Source: Thiotrichaceae bacterium
Lineage (GTDB): Bacteria; Pseudomonadota; Gammaproteobacteria; Eutrophobiales; Eutrophobiaceae
Reading direction: 5' to 3'
Length of the DNA stretch: 64,000 bases
NCBI GenBank assembly: GCA_012960105.1
Contig: DUBV01000039.1
Coordinates: 27,991 to 91,990, forward strand
This document shows, piece by piece, positions 41,339 to 51,348 of this stretch. Positions within the stretch are counted from its first letter, which is position 1; each line of letters opens with the position of its first letter. Made by a program: the position numbers and the translations under genes. Under the pieces are notes generated by a model. That model was not told the DNA's origin, made no database searches, and was given only the letters and a program-made list of their open reading frames with translations.

Positions 41339-42171
41339 AAAGTATCGCAATTACCAGCGGCAAAGGTGGCGTCGGAAAATCCAATGTTGCTGTAAATCTT
41401 GGACTAAAGCTGGCGCAACAAGGTAAGCGTGTTCTGTTATTCGATGCTGATTTAGGTCTAGCTAATATTGATATACTCTTTGGTTTTGTTGCTAAGCATA
41501 ATGTGGCTGATGTGCTTAATGGAAAGTTTCATCTTCGAGATATCATGGTCGAAGCTGCGGATGGCATGAAAGTATTGCCATCAACATCAGGCTTATTACA
41601 ATTAGAAAACCCCTCACAATCAGAACTAGCCAAGCTGGCAGAACAAATGGATGAAGTTTCCGAGGATTTTGATGTACTACTACTTGATACTGGTGCTGGC
41701 TTGCGCAGTACGGCGTTGTTTTTCTGTAGTGCCGCCGAAGAAGTCTTAGTCGTTACCACACCAGAACCCACAGCCATTACCGATGCCTATGCCATGATCA
41801 AGGTATTAAACACTGATTATGATGTGCATGAAATCAAACTACTAATTAACGAAGCTATAGATGACCGAGAAGCTCGACAAGTCTTCGATAAATTAGCGAA
41901 GGTCTCAAAAAAACACATTGATTTTGATCTCGATTATGCTGGCATGGTAGTGAAAGATATTCAGTTGGAAAAAGCCGTACGTAAACGTAAACCCGTCGTA
42001 CAAAGTTATCCGTCTGCGCCATCTAGCCAGAGCTTCCAACGGTTGGCAGAGAAATTTGATTCAATCTATACCAATAAATCACAACCCCTAATAAATGGTT
42101 TTTGGAAAGAAGTCTTACAAGGCCGAAAAGATGACGTAGAAGAAGCGGAAGTTATCGATAAGGCCAGTTAG
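41335..42171 (+). CDS. MinD/ParA-family ATPase
   Basis: SGKGGVGKSNVAVNL; FDADLGLANIDILF; LLDTGAGL; ATGA overlap with the GGDEF gene. Confidence 0.9.
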   Translation: MKSIAITSGKGGVGKSNVAVNLGLKLAQQGKRVLLFDADLGLANIDILFGFVAKHNVADVLNGKFHLRDIMVEAADGMKVLPSTSGLLQLENPSQSELAKLAEQMDEVSEDFDVLLLDTGAGLRSTALFFCSAAEEVLVVTTPEPTAITDAYAMIKVLNTDYDVHEIKLLINEAIDDREARQVFDKLAKVSKKHIDFDLDYAGMVVKDIQLEKAVRKRKPVVQSYPSAPSSQSFQRLAEKFDSIYTNKSQPLINGFWKEVLQGRKDDVEEAEVIDKAS

Positions 42172-42360
42172 AAAAAAGATAGATAATAAGCTCGCATGTC
42201 AGTAATCAATATCCTCGAAAAACACCTTTCAAAGTATTTATTCACTTTAAAATCCCGCGCAAATCAGGCAAAGTAAATCTACAAGGAAAAATAATATTCA
42301 GGCGCTGAAGTAAACACACTTCAGAACAAGTTTGATGAGCTTAAAGATGAGGAAGGAATT

Positions 42361-43443
42361 ATGACACGCGCGTATAACTTCTGTGCCGGACCGGCGGCGA
42401 TACCCGAACCAGTATTGCAAAAAGCGAAAGAAGAACTACTTAATTGGGGATCTGTTGGTGCCTCAATAATGGAAATGAGCCATCGCAGCGAGACCTTCCT
42501 GCAAATTGCCAGCGAAGCCGAGCAAGACTTGCGCAACTTAATGCACATCCCCGATAACTATCATGTCTTGTTCCTGCAAGGCGGCGCCAGTACCCAGTTT
42601 GCCGTTATCCCGATGAACCTGTTGCGCGGTAAGAAAAAAGCAGACTATGTTCGCACCGGTATATGGTCGCATAAAGCTGTGGACCAGGCAGAAGCCTATT
42701 GCGAAGTAAATCTGGTCACAGATACCATGGACAAGGGCTACAACTACATCCCCGATGTAGCAAGCTGGAATCTTGATCCGGAAGCGGCTTATTTTCATTA
42801 CACACCGAACGAGACCATAGGTGGCGTAGAATTTAATTTCATCCCGGACACAGGCGATGTACCCATCGTCGCTGACATGTCTTCAAATATCCTGTCACGA
42901 CCGATCAATGTTTCAAAGTATGGATTAATCTATGCGGGCGCTCAAAAAAACATTGGCCCTTCGGGCATCACCCTTGTCATCGTTCGTGATGATTTGATAG
43001 GCGATACATTAGACATCACACCGGAACCGTTTAACTACTATATACAGGCAAGAGATGCTTCTCTTTATAACACACCACCCACCTTTGCCTGGTATTTGAC
43101 CGGACTGGTATTCAAATGGTTAAAGGAACAAGGTGGTCCGGAAGCCATGGTCGAGATCAATGAACGCAAGGCAAAGAAGCTCTATGCTGCGATTGATAAA
43201 ACAGATTTCTATCACAACGATGTTAAAGAAGATTGCCGTTCCTGGATGAACGTCCCTTTTCAATTACAACAAAAAAATCTGGACACGAACTTTGTCACAG
43301 AGGCTGAAGAAAATAATCTATTAAACTTAAACGGTTGGCGCACCGTCGGCGGCATGCGCGCCAGTATTTATAACGCCGTACCCGAAGAAGCTGTCGATGC
43401 GTTGGTTGCATTCATGTCTGAATTCGAGAGGAGATATGGATGA
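42361..43443 (+). CDS. serC: Phosphoserine aminotransferase
   Basis: YNFCAGPAAIPEPVL; GAQKNIGPSGITLVIVRDDL. Confidence 0.96.
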   Translation: MTRAYNFCAGPAAIPEPVLQKAKEELLNWGSVGASIMEMSHRSETFLQIASEAEQDLRNLMHIPDNYHVLFLQGGASTQFAVIPMNLLRGKKKADYVRTGIWSHKAVDQAEAYCEVNLVTDTMDKGYNYIPDVASWNLDPEAAYFHYTPNETIGGVEFNFIPDTGDVPIVADMSSNILSRPINVSKYGLIYAGAQKNIGPSGITLVIVRDDLIGDTLDITPEPFNYYIQARDASLYNTPPTFAWYLTGLVFKWLKEQGGPEAMVEINERKAKKLYAAIDKTDFYHNDVKEDCRSWMNVPFQLQQKNLDTNFVTEAEENNLLNLNGWRTVGGMRASIYNAVPEEAVDALVAFMSEFERRYG

Positions 43444-43741
43444 TGACCAACAAGGACGATGTGCATGGAGAAGGTGAGACCGTCAGGTCGAGAGGCTGGC
43501 CTGGGCCACGCACAAGTGTCGCGTTGACATGGAGTCAAAGAGCAACCGCGGGAAATACTGGCAATGCATGGAGCAATTGGCGTGCATGGCAGATATTGAA
43601 AAGAAACATGGTTGAAATAAACCAATATTTATTATTAATTTAGTTGTAGCCAAACGTAGTTCTGCAGCAAGGATTGTAATTTCTGATAAATTCGATTTTT
43701 AAGAGTATATTAAAAATATAACAAGGAGATAGGAAAATAGT

Positions 43742-43897
43742 ATGTCGTATATTGTGTGTCGTGATTTAAACCAGCCTAGTACTGGCCGAAGATTGCTGGA
43801 TTGTCGCAGACTTAATGATGAACATCATGCTTATGAACGTCGATTACATTCTGAAAGAAGATCGCGACTAGATAGAAGAAGAAATTCTATCCAATAA
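43742..43897 (+). CDS. Small Arg-rich protein (51 aa), not in ORF track
   Basis: MSYIVCRDLNQPSTGRRLLDCRRLNDEHHAYERRLHSERRSRLDRRRNSIQ*; AAGGAG upstream. Confidence 0.5.
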   Translation: MSYIVCRDLNQPSTGRRLLDCRRLNDEHHAYERRLHSERRSRLDRRRNSIQ

Positions 43898-43903
43898 TAG
43901 TAA

Positions 43904-45076
43904 TTGATGAAAAGCTTATCATGCTTATTTATAAGCGTTTTTTTATTGATGGTAGGCTGCAATAGTTTAAGTGTTCGCGATATACAAGATATCGGCGCCG
44001 TCGTCGAAGAGCCGAGCAAAGCAAAACAAGTATTAAAAGACAAAGGCAGACGTTATGCCGAAAGCCAAATCCCTGCTGATATAAGAACCTTAAAAGCCAC
44101 AGTAGAAACATTTCTAAAACAGATTAATGTAATATGGGGCAAAGACGATGCCAAACAACCCGGTCCGAAAGACTATGTAAAATACACCGAAAAATATTAC
44201 AACCGTGCGCATGTCGATTTTGAAGCCGGCACCATCACTATTGAAACACTGGCACCGGATTCACAAGAAGCGTATTTAAAGAAAGCAATCGTGACTACCT
44301 TGCTAACGCCAAATGATCCCAGACAAGTCGATCTCTACTCCGATGCCTTACCCAAAGGCGAGGGCGAGGGCAAACCCTTTCTCTACGAACAAGTGCTGGA
44401 TCACGAAGGCAAAGCCATAGCATGGGAATGGCGCGCTAATCGCTATGCTGACTATCTAATTAAAAATAAGATCAGCAGAGTAACTATAGGCAAAAAAAAT
44501 GGACTAAGAGTCGTCTTCCCACTGGTTAAAACTCATCATAAAATCCGTGCTTACAAATACGCATCACTGGTACAGAAATACAGCAAAAAATACAACGTCA
44601 CCGAAAGTCTTATCTATGGCATCATAAAAACAGAAAGCAGTTTCAATCCCTTTGCTGTCAGCCATGCGCCGGCGTATGGCCTCATGCAAGTCGTCCCCAG
44701 TACCGCCGGCAAAGATGTCTTCCAAAAAATAAAACAACAACAGGGCCAACCCACAGCACAAAACTTATACAACCCGGAATACAATATCGATATCGGCACC
44801 GCCTATATCAAAATCTTGCAAGAACGTTATCTAGTGAAGGTAAAAGATCAAAATGCCAAAAGATATACCGTCATCTCCGCTTACAACGGCGGCGCCGGTA
44901 ATGTACTAAAAACTTTTTCATCGAATCGAGATAAAGCTGTCGTAAAGATAAACCAACTCTCGTCCACACAGGTCTACGAACAACTCACCAACAAACATCC
45001 CAAGCTAGAATCACGACGCTATCTATATAAAGTAAACGAAGCCCAAAAAGAGTTTTGGAAGGACAATGGTTTTTAA
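43904..45076 (+). CDS. mltC: Membrane-bound lytic murein transglycosylase C
   Basis: Lipobox LLMVGCNS; IIKTESSFNPFAVSHAPAYGLMQVVPSTAG; SAYNGG. Confidence 0.92.
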   Translation: MMKSLSCLFISVFLLMVGCNSLSVRDIQDIGAVVEEPSKAKQVLKDKGRRYAESQIPADIRTLKATVETFLKQINVIWGKDDAKQPGPKDYVKYTEKYYNRAHVDFEAGTITIETLAPDSQEAYLKKAIVTTLLTPNDPRQVDLYSDALPKGEGEGKPFLYEQVLDHEGKAIAWEWRANRYADYLIKNKISRVTIGKKNGLRVVFPLVKTHHKIRAYKYASLVQKYSKKYNVTESLIYGIIKTESSFNPFAVSHAPAYGLMQVVPSTAGKDVFQKIKQQQGQPTAQNLYNPEYNIDIGTAYIKILQERYLVKVKDQNAKRYTVISAYNGGAGNVLKTFSSNRDKAVVKINQLSSTQVYEQLTNKHPKLESRRYLYKVNEAQKEFWKDNGF

Positions 45077-45145
45077 AATACGCCTACAGGGAAATTGGTG
45101 GTAGAATTGCTATTGGAGCAAGCAGTCGGGAAGACATCACAAACC

Positions 45146-45796
45146 TCACTCCAATTCAGCGCGCACTTTTTCAAGCTGTTCTTTGGTATCCTTACGTCGT
45201 CCGTCGTCAGCAATATCTCGGCCGAGACGCTCGGGCGCAAGCAGTGCTTTTTTAAAAAACACTTCAGCTTGCTCGTATTTTCTTTGTTTCATTAGAAAGT
45301 AGCCGTAGTAATAATTGACATCAATATCATCGGGATTAAGCTCGATTGCCTTATTCAGATATTCCTCGGCTATCTCTAAATCACCAAATGCAATAGGCCA
45401 TTCCGGCACGAGAACGTACAAAGCACCAAGATAGGTATGTGCGGCACCTTTTGATGCAGTAGGATCAATCTTTATTGATAGCTCTAATGCGTCACGAGAC
45501 TGAGTGACAGTTGATAGTGCCCTTAAAGTACCAATAGCACCGGAATAGGTGGATAGAATAGTTCCCTCCCAAAGATGGGCATCCGCATTTTCAGGCTGAT
45601 TTTCACGTATTGTCGCTGCCTTTAATGATAATTTTTCTAATGCAGCCTCATGATCTTTTTTGTCTAGCGTATATTTTATCCGCGCCCATTCCTGTTGCAG
45701 TTCTTTTATCTCATCATTGATTTCCGCATGCACTGAAAAACATAAAGCCATTAATCCTGACAATAAAAAAAACTTATAGTGTGAAAACGCGTTCAT
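45146..45796 (-). CDS. TPR-repeat secreted protein
   Basis: Signal peptide; tandem TPR-like helices. Confidence 0.75.
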   Translation of the reverse strand: MNAFSHYKFFLLSGLMALCFSVHAEINDEIKELQQEWARIKYTLDKKDHEAALEKLSLKAATIRENQPENADAHLWEGTILSTYSGAIGTLRALSTVTQSRDALELSIKIDPTASKGAAHTYLGALYVLVPEWPIAFGDLEIAEEYLNKAIELNPDDIDVNYYYGYFLMKQRKYEQAEVFFKKALLAPERLGRDIADDGRRKDTKEQLEKVRAELE

Positions 45797-45900
45797 AATT
45801 TAATCCTGTTATTTTTCGTCTACAAGTTAGCGAAATTATTTTTTGTTTGCTATGTCACTTATTCAATGGTGTATTTTAGTTATTAATGACATGAAGGTGA

Positions 45901-46140
45901 ATGTTTATTTTTGATAATACTCATTATCACGATGTATGGAATGAGACTGATGAAGACAGAGTCATTCTTCTTATTCATTTTGAGCGACCCCTACGTAAGT
46001 CAGGTAAAGCAGTAGCTAATAGTTTTATATGGATTATTCGCCGTAGTCCTTTTATTCAAACGACATTAACCCGAATCAAAGAGTGGGAGAATTTAATAAC
46101 TGATGGACACAGTGAAATAAAAGACAGGGCAAGTGGTTAA
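45901..46140 (+). pseudogene. C-terminal fragment of aspartyl/asparaginyl beta-hydroxylase family protein
   Basis: FIFDNTHYHDVWNETDEDRVILLIHFERPLR typical of C-terminal half only; N-terminal part absent. Confidence 0.65.
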
Positions 46141-46485
46141 GCTCCTAAATAAGGTAATGTTAATCTAGAAGTAAAAATAAAAAAGGAACTGAAGTTGGGG
46201 AGACTTCGTAGCAGGGATAACAATATTAGACTGCTAAAGCCGAAACCGATATATATGAGCTATGTGATAAGCGATACTTTCAAGATTCAAGACTTGACCC
46301 CAAATTTTGTACTTACAAAGTTGCAGCACTGGAACAGTTTCGAGGTAGAACGGCGCCGGAATGCCTACAAGGACGTGGGTAGTAGAGGAATGTAGGACAC
46401 TCACATGGACGTGAGCGGTAGAGTCATGTCGGGAACGAAGACCGAGCAATTACCGAGCAGAGACCGAACGAAGGTTTTTAATAAG

Positions 46486-46517
46486 CAGATTAAACAGATT
46501 AAACAGATTAAACAGAA
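46486..46517. repeat. Short tandem repeat (9 bp CAGATTAAA, ~3.5 copies)
   Basis: cagattaaacagattaaacagattaaacagaa. Confidence 0.85.
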
Positions 46518-46582
46518 CTATAATAGATAAATGTCTCTCTAAACAATAAATGCGATCTGTGCCAACTCTTTAACGAAGTACA

Positions 46583-47722
46583 TTGATGAGAATACTATTT
46601 ATTAGCAGCGTTTCGGTTTTAATCATAGCGATCTTGTTTTGGACACGCCCTGATACCTATGCAGAACTTCAGCCATTGCCCCCGCCCACGGTCTATGTCG
46701 GTAGTGTTGAGCAAATTGATATACAACCCATCACACAAGTTACCGGGAAATTACAACCCGCACGCAAAGCCAGTCTCCATTTCCAGGTTTCCGGACAGAT
46801 AGATGAACGACTGGTCGAGGCCGGCCAATATGTAGAGACAAACACCCGCATGCTCAGTATAGAATCGGGTGATTTTGTCGATGTCGTAGAGGAATCGAAA
46901 GCCTTATTAAAAACCGAACGTAATGCCATAGAACGGGATTCCCGCTTACTGGACTTGATGCGGCAGGAGCTTGAGTTACAGGAACAGGAAGTCGGCAGAA
47001 TAGAACAGTTAGGCCGGGATTCTCTGGCATCAAAATCAAAATATGATCAGGCACGCCAGGATTTATATCGCCAACAGGCAGAGGAAGCGCGACTCAAACA
47101 TAGTGTCGACTCATCACGCTCCCGTTTAATGATAGAGCAGGCAAGATTAAATAAAGCAGAACGCAATCTTAAACGCACACAACTGCTTGCGCCTTTTAAT
47201 GGGACGATTAATGCCGTACATGTCGAAGTGGGTGATTATGTTTCGCCCAATCAAGCCGCGATTGAAATCGTTCAGATTGACCAGCTTGATTTAAATATTG
47301 AAGTCACCGGTATCACTGCATCGCAATTGCAGTTAGGTCAAAAAATAAAAATTGTTACTAATAGCGATGAAAGGGAAGGACAAATAATCGCCCTTGCCGT
47401 TGATCCCGATCCAGAGACGAATACGCAAGCATTAAAAATAAGATTACCTTCTGATGGATATTATACCGGGCAGTTGGCGGTGGCACATTTGCCGGGTCAA
47501 TTTTATAAGGATGCCAGTATTATCCCGATTAGCGCTGTCCTCTATGAAGAAGGACAGTCTTATGTGTTTGAAGTTGTCGATGACCATGTTTTAAAAAAGC
47601 CGGTCATGTTGGTTGAACGTTATAACGATGTTCAAATTATTGAAGGCATAAAATCGGGCGCCACCATTATTAGCAGAGATGTTTCCAGCCTGGCTGATGG
47701 ACAAGCCGTTGTTGTTCATTAA
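46583..47722 (+). CDS. RND efflux periplasmic adaptor (membrane fusion protein)
   Basis: Biotinyl-lipoyl-like hairpin architecture, KASLHFQVSGQIDERLVEAGQYVE, LLAPFNGTINAVHVEVGDYV. Confidence 0.9.
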   Translation: MMRILFISSVSVLIIAILFWTRPDTYAELQPLPPPTVYVGSVEQIDIQPITQVTGKLQPARKASLHFQVSGQIDERLVEAGQYVETNTRMLSIESGDFVDVVEESKALLKTERNAIERDSRLLDLMRQELELQEQEVGRIEQLGRDSLASKSKYDQARQDLYRQQAEEARLKHSVDSSRSRLMIEQARLNKAERNLKRTQLLAPFNGTINAVHVEVGDYVSPNQAAIEIVQIDQLDLNIEVTGITASQLQLGQKIKIVTNSDEREGQIIALAVDPDPETNTQALKIRLPSDGYYTGQLAVAHLPGQFYKDASIIPISAVLYEEGQSYVFEVVDDHVLKKPVMLVERYNDVQIIEGIKSGATIISRDVSSLADGQAVVVH

Positions 47723-47752
47723 AACAGTCCAGATCTGATTGAACGAGCAATC

Positions 47753-50700
47753 ATGACATTCATTCGCTTTTCAATTAATAATCCCTTAATCGTTAATTTA
47801 AGCCTGGTGATTATTCTTATCATCGGTGTGCTGGCATGGCGTGCATTACCACAGGAAATCTTTCCGGCGATTGCACTCGATATGGTCAGTATCTCAACAG
47901 AATTTGAAGGAGCGTCTCCGGCAGAAGTAGAACAACAGGTCACCTTACCGGTAGAAGAAGAATTCGAAGACAGTCAGGACATTGATTATATCGCTTCAAT
48001 TAGTCGTGAAGGTGTATCCAGTGTTTTTATTAAACTCAAACAAGGTTCAAATGTCGATGACTTTATGCGAGAGGCAAGAACCAGTGTTGATCGAATAAAT
48101 GATCTGCCTGGTTTAGCGGAAGAGCCAGAACTGGTACGTATCACGGCAAAGTTTCCGGTTATCACCTTGACCTTGTATGGCAATATCGCCAATGCAGAAT
48201 TGTATGAGATGGCCGAAGATATACGCAGAAAGATGCAACTCATTCCGGGTGTCGCCAATGTTGCCGTGGCGGGTGATCGTGATTGGGAGATATGGGTAGA
48301 AGTTGATCCACATGAGTTGGCGGCGATGGATGTACCCCTAGAAACGATTACTGCGGCAATAAGAAATAATCTATCGGATCAACCTGGTGGTTCGATCAAG
48401 GCTATGGAAGGAGATGTTCGACTACGGGGTACAGGGGTTACATCCGATCCGGATCAAATAGAGCGTATCGTCTTACGGACCAATGCCAACGGTGGCAAAT
48501 TGTTATTAGGAGAAGTGGCTAAGATAAGTCGGCGTTTTGAAGAGTCTGAAACCTATGCGCGTTTTGCCGGTAAACCTTCCGTCAATTTAACAGTGACCAA
48601 GACGGCTGATTCATCAACGATACTGGTTTCTGATCTTGTTAAAGAGTTTACCGCTGAGTTACAACAGACCTTACCCGCCGGCGTCAATGTCGATTATCAC
48701 TCGGACATGGCGGAGTATGTCCGGGTACGTTTGAATACCGTCAAGTCATCCGGACTGGTTGGCTTGATGCTCGTCTTATTTTCATTATATGTATTATTGA
48801 ATTTTCGTATTGCCGCCATTACCGCCTTTGGCATACCGGTTTCATTTCTGTTTGCCATCATCCTGATGTTTTATTTCGGTTACACCATCAACATGGTGTC
48901 ACTGTTTGCCTTTTTGATCGTGCTAGGAATGATCGTCGATGACGCCATTATCGTCACAGAGAATATCTATCGACATATAGAAGATGGTATGCAGCCATTA
49001 GATGCGGCAGCGTTGGGCGCAAAAGAAGTCTTTTGGCCGGTTGTGGTTTCAACATTAACCACCGTCGCAGCTTTTTTGCCGATGTTTGCCATAGGGGGGA
49101 TATTAGGTGAATTTATAAAAGTGATTCCCGTCGTCGTCTGTTGTGCCTTACTTGGATCATTAATAGAAGCCTTTGTTGTACTGCCATCACATGCAGGACA
49201 CTTGCTAAGAAAAGAAAAAACGCAATATAAATGGATCGATTGGAAAAAATTCCTGGAAAAATATGCTCGTGTCTTACATTGGTCTGCATTAAATCGTTAC
49301 ACCGTAGTGGCGATTAGTACCGGCGTACTCGCGATCAGTTTGACCTATGCTTATACACGTTTGCCATTTCAGATGTTTGGCGATGTCGAAGTCGGACAGT
49401 TTTTTGTCAACATAGAAGCTCCCAATACATACAGTCTTGAAGACAGTTTGTTACTAGCAGAAAAACTTGAAAACAAAACCAGTGAAATTATTGCTGAAGA
49501 AGAACTCAAGTCGCTACTGACGAATGTCGGTATTAGCATGATTGATGAAAACCGATCCAAACGCGGCAGTAATTTGATCCAACTGGTGATCGATCTGGAA
49601 AAGTCAGCGCCGCAAGGTTTTATAGAACGCTGGGTTAATCCGCTAGTCAGTCTGGATTTTTCGATCCATGGAAAACGCAAACGCAGTACCGATGAAATTA
49701 TAGATTTATTGCGCGCGAGTTTACCTAAGGTGCCGGGCGTACAACGCATGGGTATTTTGAAACCAGCAGGCGGGCCAGCGGGCGATGATATAGAGATCGG
49801 TGTGATCAGTGATGACCTAGTCGTATTAAAACAAAAGTCGGATGAGATACGAGACTACTTGCGGCGTATGTCGGGCGTTCAAGATGTCAGACATGATCAG
49901 GACCCGGGTAAAATGGAATATAAATATGCGTTGAATGATCGCGGTAAACGCCTGGGTCTGACACAAACACAACTCTCCAATGCCGTACGTAGCGGATATC
50001 TCGGCAATGAAGTGGTGCATGTGACCTGGGAAGATAAACGACTGCCGGTTCGACTTATTTATCCGGAATTATTAAGAAAGCGTTCGGGTAGTTTGGCAGA
50101 GCTGCCCATCGTTCTGGCTTCAGGAAAGACCGTGTATCTAGGAGATGTCGCAGACATCACCATCGGTAGGGGACTGAATGAAATAAGACGCAGAAATAAT
50201 CAACGCATGACCAAGATAACGGCAGATGTCGATAGCGCCATTACCACAGCGACCGAGGTCATAGACCAGGTGGATAAAGAATTCAGGCCGGCTCCCGGTG
50301 CCGATTACAAGTTGATCTATCTTGGCGAGAAAAAGAATGCGCAGGAATCGTTCAAGGGTATGTACCAGGCATTGATTATTGCCCTGGTGATGATCTTCTT
50401 TATGTTAACGGTCTTGTTTAAATCATTAATCGATCCATTAGTCGTCATGATCGCCATTCCCTTTGGTATAATAGGCGTCGTCATTGGCCATGCCTTATTT
50501 GGCTACAACCTACAATTTTTATCCATGGTCGGTGTACTGGCACTCTCCGGCATCATCGTCAACGATTCATTGATTATGGTCGATTTTATAAAACGAATGC
50601 GTAGAGAAGGAGAAGATCGCATTATGGCGGTTGTCGATGCCGGTCGAGTCCGCGCAAGGCCAATCATATTAACCACCGTGACCACCTTTCTTGGTATCTC

Positions 50701-50893
50701 ACCATTAATCTTTTTTGCCAGTGGTCAAACGGCATTTCTTTCCCCCATGGCCGTGAGCCTAGGCTTTGGGTTAGTGTTTGCAACTGCGTTAATCTTATTA
50801 ACCCTACCGTGTTTTTATCTCATCGCCGATGATATACGCAGTTGGATATTCGGTATGGAAATAAAGGCTGCGGAATCCAAACTGGTTTCATGA
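47753..50893 (+). CDS. RND-family efflux permease (AcrB-like)
   Basis: 1046 aa; ...MTFIRFSINNPLIVNLSLVIILIIGVLAWRALPQEIFPAI; FLIVLGMIVDDAIIVTENIYRH. Confidence 0.95.
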   Translation: MTFIRFSINNPLIVNLSLVIILIIGVLAWRALPQEIFPAIALDMVSISTEFEGASPAEVEQQVTLPVEEEFEDSQDIDYIASISREGVSSVFIKLKQGSNVDDFMREARTSVDRINDLPGLAEEPELVRITAKFPVITLTLYGNIANAELYEMAEDIRRKMQLIPGVANVAVAGDRDWEIWVEVDPHELAAMDVPLETITAAIRNNLSDQPGGSIKAMEGDVRLRGTGVTSDPDQIERIVLRTNANGGKLLLGEVAKISRRFEESETYARFAGKPSVNLTVTKTADSSTILVSDLVKEFTAELQQTLPAGVNVDYHSDMAEYVRVRLNTVKSSGLVGLMLVLFSLYVLLNFRIAAITAFGIPVSFLFAIILMFYFGYTINMVSLFAFLIVLGMIVDDAIIVTENIYRHIEDGMQPLDAAALGAKEVFWPVVVSTLTTVAAFLPMFAIGGILGEFIKVIPVVVCCALLGSLIEAFVVLPSHAGHLLRKEKTQYKWIDWKKFLEKYARVLHWSALNRYTVVAISTGVLAISLTYAYTRLPFQMFGDVEVGQFFVNIEAPNTYSLEDSLLLAEKLENKTSEIIAEEELKSLLTNVGISMIDENRSKRGSNLIQLVIDLEKSAPQGFIERWVNPLVSLDFSIHGKRKRSTDEIIDLLRASLPKVPGVQRMGILKPAGGPAGDDIEIGVISDDLVVLKQKSDEIRDYLRRMSGVQDVRHDQDPGKMEYKYALNDRGKRLGLTQTQLSNAVRSGYLGNEVVHVTWEDKRLPVRLIYPELLRKRSGSLAELPIVLASGKTVYLGDVADITIGRGLNEIRRRNNQRMTKITADVDSAITTATEVIDQVDKEFRPAPGADYKLIYLGEKKNAQESFKGMYQALIIALVMIFFMLTVLFKSLIDPLVVMIAIPFGIIGVVIGHALFGYNLQFLSMVGVLALSGIIVNDSLIMVDFIKRMRREGEDRIMAVVDAGRVRARPIILTTVTTFLGISPLIFFASGQTAFLSPMAVSLGFGLVFATALILLTLPCFYLIADDIRSWIFGMEIKAAESKLVS

Positions 50894-50976
50894 AACAGGT
50901 GTTCGTAACAGGGTGTTCCTCGGGAATACCTGCCTACAACGGGTAATTATTATATTGAGTATAATCTAAATTCGTT

Positions 50977-51348
50977 TTAGTCTAATTGCTCTTCAAAACA
51001 TTCCAGTAATTTATCGAGCTTAACGGGTTTGTTGATGAATACGCGTTCTCTATTATTTTCTTGTATTTCATTGTTTTGTTGATTGGGGAGGGCCGTAAAA
51101 AAAACAATTTTAATTTTGTTTAACGTCGAATCATTTTGAAGATGCTCGGCAATTTCAAAACCATTAATTTCCGGCATCATAATATCCAGTAAGACGAGAT
51201 CGGGTTTGAAATCACGTGTCATCGCGACAGCATGATTACTGTTGTTTTCAACTACGACTTCATAAATGCCTGTCTGTTCCAGGCACTTTTTTAAAATCAG
51301 ACTAAGCGCTTTTTCGTCGTCAACGAGAAGTATCTTTTTTTTGTTCAT
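50977..51348 (-). CDS. Single-domain response regulator (receiver only)
   Basis: ILLVDDEKALS; DLVLLDIMMPEINGFE; NKPVKLDKL. Confidence 0.9.
   Translation of the reverse strand: MNKKKILLVDDEKALSLILKKCLEQTGIYEVVVENNSNHAVAMTRDFKPDLVLLDIMMPEINGFEIAEHLQNDSTLNKIKIVFFTALPNQQNNEIQENNRERVFINKPVKLDKLLECFEEQLD

Noticed and set aside
45055-45295. Two small plus-strand ORFs after mltC
   Set aside because: Overlap the end of a convincing TPR gene on the opposite strand; no protein-like features.
46195-46449. ORFs 46195..46395 (+) and 46234..46449 (-)
   Set aside because: Located in the repeat-rich scar; no RBS or recognisable domain.
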